This document shows, in pieces, positions 17,640 to 25,278 of a stretch of DNA of 64,000 bases. Source of the DNA: WJKG01 sp964627305. GTDB lineage: Bacteria > Zixibacteria > MSB-5A5 > GN15 > FEB-12. The stretch is from positions 248,001 through 312,000 of the forward strand of contig CAZVHP010000003.1 in the NCBI GenBank assembly GCA_964627305.1, given 5' to 3'. The position numbers and the translations under genes are program-made. The first letter of the stretch is position 1; each line of letters begins with the position of its first letter. The notes under the pieces are model-generated. The model was not told the DNA's origin. It searched no databases and saw only the letters and a list, made by a program, of their open reading frames with translations.

Positions 17640-17675
17640 GGGCAGGTGCAATCAGGCGCCTGCCCTTTCTTTTTT
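17640..17675 (+). terminator. Strong intrinsic terminator after the peptide gene
   Basis: A ten-base-pair stem (17640-17649 with 17656-17665, one G-T pair) around a six-base loop is followed by TTTCTTTTTT. It overlaps the last codons of the convergent kinase gene. Confidence 0.9.
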
Positions 17676-20663
17676 GGAGAGCTTCGTCGACAGACTCCTG
17701 ATTTCTTCGGCAAGGAAGCGGATGGTGCGTTTGCTCATGAAGCAGTCACGAAGCTGTTCATTGGCGATGCTTGACGCCATCTGCTTGGCCAGGTCCAGGG
17801 CCTTGCGGTAGCTCTCGAACGCCTGTTCCCAGGCGCCCTGGGCACGCTGTAGTCTCCCTGTCAGCAGCAGCGCCGTCATGGCCTCAGGCATCAGGCCACG
17901 CCGATTCGCGGCCGCAAGCGCCTGCTGAACGTGCCCGGAGGCCGCAGCAGTATCACCCTGTCGTATGTCGTACTCGGCGAGGACAATGTTCATCCACGCG
18001 AACTCAAGGTCTTCCAGCATGTGCTCCATTTGCGATCGGCACTCGTCGACTACGGGCTGAATGCCCTCGGTGGATGGCTGCTCGCGTCGGAGCCATTGGT
18101 CGATCAGGCAGAGGTGCATGAGGAGTTTCTCGCGCCGGAGACCGAGTTCGTCGGCGAGCGCAATAGCCTGTGTTCGTGTCTGCTCCTCCGTACTCATGCG
18201 AACACGGAGCATAAGGGCCTGGAGCTGCTCTCCCTTGTCATTGATCGCCAGCGCCAGGTCCATTGCCCGATCATTGAGCGATCGAGCCGTCGCATGATCG
18301 CCAAGTTGGTAGTGACACCACGCGCGATTGTTCCACTCGACAATTTGCAACCGACTGTCATCAATCCGAGTAAGTACGTCCGCAACACCGTCCAGACAGC
18401 GCAGGGCAGCGTCGAATCGACCGGTTCGCCGCAGCACCGTTGCCATCAGTCCGTTGAAGACGCCTTCGTGGGGGATATCCCCGAGATGTCGGGCCAGTTC
18501 GAGTCCCTCCCGAAGGCGTGACAGTGCCTCTTTCATCTGCCCGGCAACGATCATGAGAGTAGCGAGGTTCTCCAGGTTGAACAGAATCTCTTTCTGACTG
18601 CCAATGCGGCGGTTGATTCTGAGCGACTCCGTGAGGGCCTCAACAGCTCGGTGCTGCCGACCCCAAAGGTAATAGGTGTAGCCAAGATTATTGAGGGTGC
18701 GGGCCATTTCGCCGAGGTGCCCTATCTCCTTCTTGAGCCGAAGCGACAGATTGAAGATGCGTTCGGCTCTCTGGTAGCGTCCCGATACGACGTATATCGA
18801 TCCGATGTTGCTTAGTGTCGAGGCCACCTCGAAAGTCGCCTTCAACTGCTTCTGCATGTGAAGGGCCTGCCGATAGTGGTCGAGGGCCTTTCGGTAGTCG
18901 GCAGCTACCCAGTAGATGTTGCCGAGATTGTTCAGGGTGTGAGACAGCTCGAGCTCCTGCCCGAGGCGTTGGTACAGCTCGCGCGCCCGGCCGAGGATGG
19001 TGACGCCGTCATCGAACTGCTGGCGAGCCTTGCACACGTCTCCAAGGCACTTGTAGGCTTTACCGAGTATGACATCCTCATCGTGTCCGTCGTAGCAGGC
19101 GACGACCCGGTTGTACGCGGCCTCGGCAGCATCGAGTCGTCCGGCCTCATGGTGAATGATGCCCTCAAGCAGCAGGCACTGCCGAATCGCGAAGTAGCCC
19201 TCTGACAACTCGGCGACATGACGCAGGCGACGCAGAATGTGCAGGGCGGTCTGCGGTTGCTGCGCGTTCTGGAGTCGTGTGGCGGCAAGGTGGGTGGCCT
19301 GCTCCGCGCGGTGCAGATCGCCGCACTGCAGATACAATAGCGCGGCCAGATCGGCCTGCTCGGCGTCCTCGGCCTGTCGGGCGAGGCGGCAACTGAAGCG
19401 TCGGATCGTACTCGATTTCAGGCAATGCCGCAGCAGTTGCAGCAATGGAGCGATGGGTGTCTGGCGCTGGCGGTCCGGCAGTATGCCCAGCCGTACGGCG
19501 CTTTCGACGGTGCCGACCACAGCCGCTTTGGCCAGTTGTCGGCGGCGCCCGAACCCGGCGGCCGTGAAGCGGGCCAATGTGCGGCGGCGGAGTCGGCACG
19601 GCCAGTACGGGCGCCCGCTCAGACGGAAGCCGGTTCCGTCGTAGGCAAGGAAGCCACGAGCGTGATTAGCTGCCAGAAGCAGGCGCAGGGAAGGCGTATC
19701 ATTCATTGCCAGATCAATCAGCCCCTGCTGCTCCGGGTCGGAAAGACCGGGTACGCTTTGTGTCGCATGATGAAAATGCGCTGATAGTGGCACAAAATGA
19801 CCGGGTTGCAGGGCGCGTCGGTATGGGTATCGCGTCCCCAGCTCTTCAAGGCCGGCGCATACCTCCCAGGCGGATGTGGGGCGACGTGATGGATCGCGGT
19901 GCATCAGGGCGGCAATCAGCTCGGCCACTTCGGCGGGGATGTTGGAGTCAATCTGATGCAGGTTAGGCGGATTCTCCTCCCGAATAGCCGCGTTGACCTT
20001 GACCGGATCAGTCTCGCGAGAGAGATAGGGGTGCCTGCCTGACAGCAGTTGATAGCCCATGACGCCGAGGGCAAACAGGTCTGAACGAACTGAAGAGGAC
20101 TGACCAGCGAGTTGCTCGGGAGCCATGTATCCGACCGTACCAAGGCCGAGGCGGCTGCTCTCCGGTTCGTCGAGTCTGCGGCCAAATGACAGATCGAAGA
20201 GTTTGGCCCAGAACAACCGGCCGTCTTCCGCAGCCGTGAGATCTCGAGGCAGGAAGACGTTTTGTGGCTTCAGGTCACCGTGAATCACCTGCCGTGCATG
20301 GATGAAATGCAACGACAGGGCCACTGCCGAGAGAATGTTGAGTGCTCGCACAAGGGGGAGGTCGCGGCGGCAGGCGTCCAACGTTGAGCCGTCGCAGTAT
20401 TCCAGAACCAGAAACGGTTGGTCGTCATCTCGGGCATCGAGAATCCTGACCAGACCGGGAAACCGCTCCTGGCCGATCAGTAGCTGTTCGCGCTGAATGA
20501 GGGTGCAGAACTGACGAATGGCCGGTTCGGAGGTATCGCGAGGCTGCTTGAGTGCTGCCAGGCGATTGAGTCGGGCATCCCATACCAGGGAAACATCGGC
20601 GGTGCCGCCGCGTCCGAGCACGCGGCGGAAGTCGAAGCGTCCTGACAAGGCCGAGTCGGTCAT
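17652..20663 (-). CDS. Serine/threonine protein kinase with C-terminal TPR array
   Basis: A 1003-residue cytoplasmic protein. The kinase domain (about 8-275) has a Gly loop LGRGGTADV, the ATP Lys in AALKQPRD, the catalytic loop VIHGDLKPQNVFL, a DLSFG in place of DFG and MAPEQ in the APE position. A helical linker follows to about 450, then many tetratricopeptide repeats to about 970 (for example LGNIYWVAADYRKALDHYRQ and NLGYTYYLWGRQHRAVEALT). There is no transmembrane helix. Such proteins are usually signal integrators with the TPRs as docking platforms. Its ATG overlaps the stop of the histidine kinase gene upstream (ATGA), so both are made together. Its 3' end lies within the terminator of the convergent peptide cassette. 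Confidence 0.92.
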   Translation of the reverse strand: MTDSALSGRFDFRRVLGRGGTADVSLVWDARLNRLAALKQPRDTSEPAIRQFCTLIQREQLLIGQERFPGLVRILDARDDDQPFLVLEYCDGSTLDACRRDLPLVRALNILSAVALSLHFIHARQVIHGDLKPQNVFLPRDLTAAEDGRLFWAKLFDLSFGRRLDEPESSRLGLGTVGYMAPEQLAGQSSSVRSDLFALGVMGYQLLSGRHPYLSRETDPVKVNAAIREENPPNLHQIDSNIPAEVAELIAALMHRDPSRRPTSAWEVCAGLEELGTRYPYRRALQPGHFVPLSAHFHHATQSVPGLSDPEQQGLIDLAMNDTPSLRLLLAANHARGFLAYDGTGFRLSGRPYWPCRLRRRTLARFTAAGFGRRRQLAKAAVVGTVESAVRLGILPDRQRQTPIAPLLQLLRHCLKSSTIRRFSCRLARQAEDAEQADLAALLYLQCGDLHRAEQATHLAATRLQNAQQPQTALHILRRLRHVAELSEGYFAIRQCLLLEGIIHHEAGRLDAAEAAYNRVVACYDGHDEDVILGKAYKCLGDVCKARQQFDDGVTILGRARELYQRLGQELELSHTLNNLGNIYWVAADYRKALDHYRQALHMQKQLKATFEVASTLSNIGSIYVVSGRYQRAERIFNLSLRLKKEIGHLGEMARTLNNLGYTYYLWGRQHRAVEALTESLRINRRIGSQKEILFNLENLATLMIVAGQMKEALSRLREGLELARHLGDIPHEGVFNGLMATVLRRTGRFDAALRCLDGVADVLTRIDDSRLQIVEWNNRAWCHYQLGDHATARSLNDRAMDLALAINDKGEQLQALMLRVRMSTEEQTRTQAIALADELGLRREKLLMHLCLIDQWLRREQPSTEGIQPVVDECRSQMEHMLEDLEFAWMNIVLAEYDIRQGDTAAASGHVQQALAAANRRGLMPEAMTALLLTGRLQRAQGAWEQAFESYRKALDLAKQMASSIANEQLRDCFMSKRTIRFLAEEIRSLSTKLSKKERAGA

Positions 20664-22456
20664 TTGACTTTGGCAGCCGTCTTCTTCCGGGGCTGGAAGC
20701 GGGGGATGAGCAGCCGGAACACTGATCCAAGTCCCTCGCTGGACTCGACCTGAAGCTCGCCGTGATGCTGCTCCATGATCTTCCTGCAGTTCGTCAACCC
20801 CAGTCCGTGACCACCCTTCTTAGTGGTGAAGTGAATGGTGAAGATCTTGTCGAGCGTTTCCTTACTCATGCCAGTGCCGTTGTCGGAGACTTCGACGTTC
20901 ACCCGCTCTGCGTCTTCATCGTAGCTGGCCGTGATGCTGATCTGGCGCTTGAAGTCCGGGTTGTTCTGCTCGCTGTTGATGGCTCGCTCCTCGATGGCAT
21001 CAGCAGCGTTGTTCAACAGGTTCATGAGTACCTGTTGTATCTGGCCAACATCCATCTCGACTGTCGGCAGGTTGTTCGGCAGGTTGATGGTGAACATGGT
21101 CCGCTTGAAGCGGGGCTGCACGCGCAGGGAGAACAGGAGGTCTTCGACAAGGTGGCGGAGGTCGTAGTTGATGAATTCTGACTCCGGACGCGAGAAGTCC
21201 ATGAGGTTGTCAACGAACCTCTTGATTTTGAAGATGTTGTCGACAATGGTCTTGCTGTTAAACTTGGCTTTCTCGAACTTTGCCTTTTCAATGTTGATTG
21301 CAAGCAGTTCGGCATTGTTGGAGGCGATAGCCAGGTAGTTATTCAGCTCGTGGGCGATAGAGGCCGCCATCTCACCCTTGGCGACCAGCTTCTCACTGAG
21401 GATCACGTACTTCTCCATGATCACCTTCTCCGTGATGTCCTCAACCGTCATGACCAGGCCGTCATCGCCATTCGGCAACTCAGGAAGAGGGGAGATCTTG
21501 ATGGAGAGCGCCTTCTCGACATAACCGGTATTATGGAAGTACCGGGAGTCTGAGAACTCCTGCTGCGTTGTTCGGGCGGTTTCGATCATGTGCTCCCAGC
21601 GACCACGCTCGAACTCCGGGATGAGGTCGACGAACAAGGATCGTTCCTCGTCGGGACCATTCAATCTGAGACTCTGGAGGTTGAGGTCGAATATCTCGAG
21701 TGCGGCGGTATTGATCGTCAGGATGCGTTTGGCGTCATCGACAACGATGATGCCTATAGGTGATTTGTTGACGATGGATTCATTGTATAGCTTCAGGTTG
21801 CGCATGGACTCATACAGGCCCGCATTGTGCAGCGCAATGGCCACCATCTGGGCATACAGCTCGAAGAGGTACAGATCGGACTTCAAGAACATCTTGGCCT
21901 GGCTGGAGTTGTCTACATAGATAACTCCGATGATCCTCCCGGCGACCTTCAGGGGCACGCACATGATCGACCGCAGGTGCAATTCGACAACGGATTCCTG
22001 GTGAGCGAAACGTTCGTCCTGTTGGGCGTCGGAAGTGTAGACCGATTTGCCGCTGCGAGCGACATCGGACGCGATAGAAGTGGAGATGCGGAAATCGTCG
22101 TCCTGCATTTCCTCCTGGCAGAGGTTGTAGGCGGTCTTGACCTGCAGGTGGCCCGCCTCGTCCAGCAGCATCACGAGACCGCGCTCGGCCTGCATCAACT
22201 CGATGGCCTTGCGCATGACCAGTTCCAGGACATCATCAAGCACCAGCGATGAGGTGGTTGCCAACGTGGCCTCAAGGAGCGCTTTCAGATCGGCCGTCGT
22301 CTTGGCCGGTTCACCTGTTGACTGTATACGCGGGTTGTCTTCGGCTACCTGATCCAAAGTTGCTTCGAGATCTGCAAAGATGTCGCGTGCTGCTGTGTCA
22401 TTCTTTGTCATGCTGGTACTTCCGCTGTTCTGTTTGGCGGTTGGTGCATTCGCCAT
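20660..22456 (-). CDS. GAF-PAS sensor histidine kinase
   Basis: A soluble 598-residue kinase with a GAF domain at about 55-210 (QAERGLVMLLD ... IGVIYVDNS), a PAS domain at about 225-350 (IVNKSPIGIIVVDDAKRIL), a HisKA domain with the H-box SIAHELNNYLAIASNN, and a HATPase domain with the N-box LLNNAADAI, G1 DNGTGMS and G2 GHGLGLTNC. It has no receiver domain and no response regulator gene is next to it. It is translationally coupled to the Ser/Thr kinase-TPR gene downstream by a four-base overlap, which suggests a joint pathway. An ATG at 22411 is an alternative start. Confidence 0.92.
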   Translation of the reverse strand: MANAPTAKQNSGSTSMTKNDTAARDIFADLEATLDQVAEDNPRIQSTGEPAKTTADLKALLEATLATTSSLVLDDVLELVMRKAIELMQAERGLVMLLDEAGHLQVKTAYNLCQEEMQDDDFRISTSIASDVARSGKSVYTSDAQQDERFAHQESVVELHLRSIMCVPLKVAGRIIGVIYVDNSSQAKMFLKSDLYLFELYAQMVAIALHNAGLYESMRNLKLYNESIVNKSPIGIIVVDDAKRILTINTAALEIFDLNLQSLRLNGPDEERSLFVDLIPEFERGRWEHMIETARTTQQEFSDSRYFHNTGYVEKALSIKISPLPELPNGDDGLVMTVEDITEKVIMEKYVILSEKLVAKGEMAASIAHELNNYLAIASNNAELLAINIEKAKFEKAKFNSKTIVDNIFKIKRFVDNLMDFSRPESEFINYDLRHLVEDLLFSLRVQPRFKRTMFTINLPNNLPTVEMDVGQIQQVLMNLLNNAADAIEERAINSEQNNPDFKRQISITASYDEDAERVNVEVSDNGTGMSKETLDKIFTIHFTTKKGGHGLGLTNCRKIMEQHHGELQVESSEGLGSVFRLLIPRFQPRKKTAAKVK

Positions 22457-22778
22457 GTCCGCCTGGTGTCAGGGCCACACCTGGACAACACCGACCACCC
22501 CCTTATGGCGGCCGTCGCAGGCTCCATTGTCTATATCCTCTATCGGCTGCAATCGCCTATTGTTTGAGGGTTTAGGTCCTGATTGGCGTGGTTCTGGCGG
22601 GAGCCCGACGGCGGAAGGCGATGTCTACAGGAGGAGACAGCAGCGGTGCTCTCACGGGGTCGAGAGCGCCGCGCGCGCTCATGCTGCGTCAAATCTCGTC
22701 AGAGTATAGTGCTCGGGAATCCGCTCACACCCCTGCTTGCAGAGGCGGGATTCTATGCATTGTTAAGTTATTGTACTA
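22457..22778. other. Gene-free stretch between barrel gene and kinase operon
   Basis: About 320 bases. Several short frames exist on the + strand but none has a ribosome binding site, family resemblance or consistent codon use. It should hold the promoter of the kinase pair and the end of the barrel transcript; no T-tailed terminator was found. Confidence 0.4.
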
Positions 22779-24524
22779 TTAAAAGATATGCCTTATGCGG
22801 ACCCAGAATTGGAGAGCATCATCCTCTCCACGATCAAGACGCTTGCTGAGGCTGAATTTCAGCGCTTCGGCGAGGGTCACGGCAACTCCGGCGCTCTGTT
22901 TAAGCTCGATATCGCCGTCCAGTTTGGCGTCGTTGGCGATCTTGCCGGCATCGTACAGGGTTGAGAGAGCTATCTCAGAACCGGGAATCTTGAAGCGGTA
23001 CTCGGCATTGAGCATCCACAGGCGGGTTCCGTAGTACTCCTTATGGTCGTAGCCATGAAGGGTCCCAAGCCCGCCCAGGAAGAACCGCTTGTGCATAGGC
23101 AATATCCCGTCGCTGCCGGAGTATCGGGCACGCAGCAGGAGCATTGTATGGCTGGTGACAGCCTGATGGCGGCACAGATTCATGGAGTAGCGGCGAAAGT
23201 CGAAGTTGGACTCGAAGTCAGGCGATGACCATTCCAGATCGAAACTTGCCTGCCAGGCCGAGGCTTCATAGGGACTGATGTGGTCCCGGGTGTCATAATC
23301 GATTGAGAAGAGGACAGAGGCATTGTCGCTTGTGTCAAGGGCCGTGATTCCCTCCGAGTGCAGAGGCTCATCAATCCAGTAGAAATTGCGGCGGAAGGTC
23401 TTGTCGCCCCCGAAGAGCGACCACAAGTTCGCTTTGGCCGGGAACCAGCGCGTCGTTTCGTAGCGATACCCAAGGGTGCCGGTGAGGTTTTCAACCGGCG
23501 TCCATGACACAGCGATCAGGCCACCTTCGGACTCATAGTAATCCTTGAAGTCTTCTGTGACCAGCAGGACAAAGGGGAGGTTCTCCAGCTCGGAAATCAG
23601 CCACTCATCATCATTGGCCAGTTTGCGGAAGTAGCTGATCTCTGTCTTCAGGGGGTGCCGGCCGGCGATTATGGCCTGGGTCAGACTCAGGTCCCAGCGT
23701 GTACGTTTGGAGGCGAAGGCGTAGCCAAACTCGCCTTTGACCGCCGGCAGGTAGGGATCATCCGGCTCGTACCCGAGGTTGCCGGAGAGACGCAGGCCAT
23801 CGACGCGGTTGTAGTTCATCGACATGCCGTAGATCGTGTTCTCGGCCCGGCGCTGGAAGCGTGGAGAGGATATCCGCACTCCGGATTTGCCCGAATACAG
23901 CTCGCCGTAGACGGTGGCGTTGCGTTCAGCGGTGACTTCGCCGAATACGCTCACAGCATCTCCGCGCACCACGGCGCTCTTGTCGATGCGGATATCTCCG
24001 GCGAGGCTGATTATGTCGCGGCCAACCTCACCGGCAACGTTGACATCCCCAGAGACGCTGAAGATCATGCCGCGGATGAAGTCACGTTCGGTGACCACAA
24101 CATTTCGTGCCGGTTCGATCCGGTTGCCCCGGCGCAGGCGCTGGATGCGTTGCGACTGCTCATCGCCCGTGAAGAACTCAATTACGATCATTCCGTCGCG
24201 TTTGACTACCCGCGAGTCAGTGATCAGGTCATACGGGAGGATAGTGTCGCTGATGTGCAATCCGACCTCATCGAACAACACCCGGCCGTGCAGTAGTAAC
24301 TGACCGTTCTGATGCCTGACCTCTTTCTTGGCGAATTCAAGGAGGACCACGCGGCTATCAAGCGAGGTGCGAACGACAACATCGTGCTTGTCGAAGGAGA
24401 TCGAGAAATAATCCTGCTGGACCCGGCTGACAACGTACTCCTTGTAATCCTGCTGTGCCAGGCCGGTAGTTGACAGAGCCGTCAGTGTCAGAACGATCAG
24501 GAGCACTGTGCGCACGTGGGTCAT
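22779..24524 (-). CDS. Outer-membrane Omp85/BamA-like barrel with bactofilin-like N-terminal domain
   Basis: After a signal peptide (MTHVRTVLLIVLTL...GLAQQ) comes a beta-rich stretch. Next are repeats of the form GDVNVAGEVGRDIISLAGDI and GDAVSVFGEVTAERNATVYGE (about residues 170-225), resembling the polymer-forming bactofilin beta-helix or the head of LPS-assembly-type proteins. The last 330 residues are beta-strand rich and contain FFLGGLGTLHGYDHKEYYG, a variant of the GG-LRGY motif of Omp85-superfamily barrels, and end in a C-terminal aromatic (WVRIRHIF). Start chosen at 24524, where the signal peptide begins; the longer frame would bury it. Function unknown: a secretion or surface-anchoring role is possible. 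Confidence 0.75.
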   Translation of the reverse strand: MTHVRTVLLIVLTLTALSTTGLAQQDYKEYVVSRVQQDYFSISFDKHDVVVRTSLDSRVVLLEFAKKEVRHQNGQLLLHGRVLFDEVGLHISDTILPYDLITDSRVVKRDGMIVIEFFTGDEQSQRIQRLRRGNRIEPARNVVVTERDFIRGMIFSVSGDVNVAGEVGRDIISLAGDIRIDKSAVVRGDAVSVFGEVTAERNATVYGELYSGKSGVRISSPRFQRRAENTIYGMSMNYNRVDGLRLSGNLGYEPDDPYLPAVKGEFGYAFASKRTRWDLSLTQAIIAGRHPLKTEISYFRKLANDDEWLISELENLPFVLLVTEDFKDYYESEGGLIAVSWTPVENLTGTLGYRYETTRWFPAKANLWSLFGGDKTFRRNFYWIDEPLHSEGITALDTSDNASVLFSIDYDTRDHISPYEASAWQASFDLEWSSPDFESNFDFRRYSMNLCRHQAVTSHTMLLLRARYSGSDGILPMHKRFFLGGLGTLHGYDHKEYYGTRLWMLNAEYRFKIPGSEIALSTLYDAGKIANDAKLDGDIELKQSAGVAVTLAEALKFSLSKRLDRGEDDALQFWVRIRHIF

Positions 24525-24702
24525 GGAAGGCAGCCTTTCTTTGGGTCTGGGGTACATTAAGAAAATCGGCACCCATGTGTCAAGATTGAGCATTGGGGTA
24601 AACGACGATGAGGCCATTTCGACACAGTCGGCACAGTGTGTTCGACGTCGTATTAGACGTCATGGGCCTGTCGAGTGTTTCCGGTACGGCCCACATCAGG
24701 GG

Positions 24703-25278
24703 TTAATCGGTCTTCTTTCGCAAGCGGTCAATGTAATCCTTGAGGGCCTGGCGATGCGATGCAAAGGCGATGTTGTCCGGCAGGTCATCGAAGCTGAAGA
24801 AGCGAACCTCGGCGGCATCATCGTCGGCACTGAGTTCTCCCCCGATCACCTCACCGAGGTAGAGGATCAGGACGGCATTGGTACGGGGATCGTCGGTTCC
24901 GGAGTAGACCTCGAAGAAGCCCGCGAGTCGAATGTCCAGACCGGTTTCCTCGCGGACCTCGCGCACGGCGGTCTGGCTGGGATGTTCCTGCCATTCCATG
25001 AATCCGGCAGGGAGGCACCACCAGCCCACTTTGGGGGGGTGGGCGCGTTTGACCAGCAGAATCCGGTCATCGGAGACGACCATTGCGCCGGCGGCAGGTG
25101 CCGGGTTCTGATAGAACACGAACTCGCAGTCTGCCGACGGGCAGGCCAGCCGCAGGGTGCCATCGAGCCTCTGCTCAGTCAGCGGGGTGCGGCACCGGGG
25201 GCAATAGCGGTAGCCGCTGTGCTCGCTCTTGAAACGGAACAGCTTGTCAGCATCGAAGCGACTGTGGCGGTCTTGCAT
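24703..25278 (-). CDS. NUDIX hydrolase with N-terminal zinc ribbon
   Basis: The protein has a four-Cys zinc ribbon at about 26-51 (CPRC ... C ... C) and a complete Nudix box, G-x5-E-x7-REVREETGL, at about residue 92. Zinc-ribbon Nudix proteins include NudC-type NADH pyrophosphatases and ADP-ribose/ADP-sugar pyrophosphatases; substrate not determinable here. Length 191. Its ATG overlaps the stop of the RsbU-like gene by one base (TGATG), so it is translated with the partner-switch set. Confidence 0.9.
   Translation of the reverse strand: MQDRHSRFDADKLFRFKSEHSGYRYCPRCRTPLTEQRLDGTLRLACPSADCEFVFYQNPAPAAGAMVVSDDRILLVKRAHPPKVGWWCLPAGFMEWQEHPSQTAVREVREETGLDIRLAGFFEVYSGTDDPRTNAVLILYLGEVIGGELSADDDAAEVRFFSFDDLPDNIAFASHRQALKDYIDRLRKKTD

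Noticed and set aside
22457..22778. Several short + strand frames between the barrel gene and kinase operon
   Set aside because: None has a ribosome binding site or recognisable protein features; likely chance frames.
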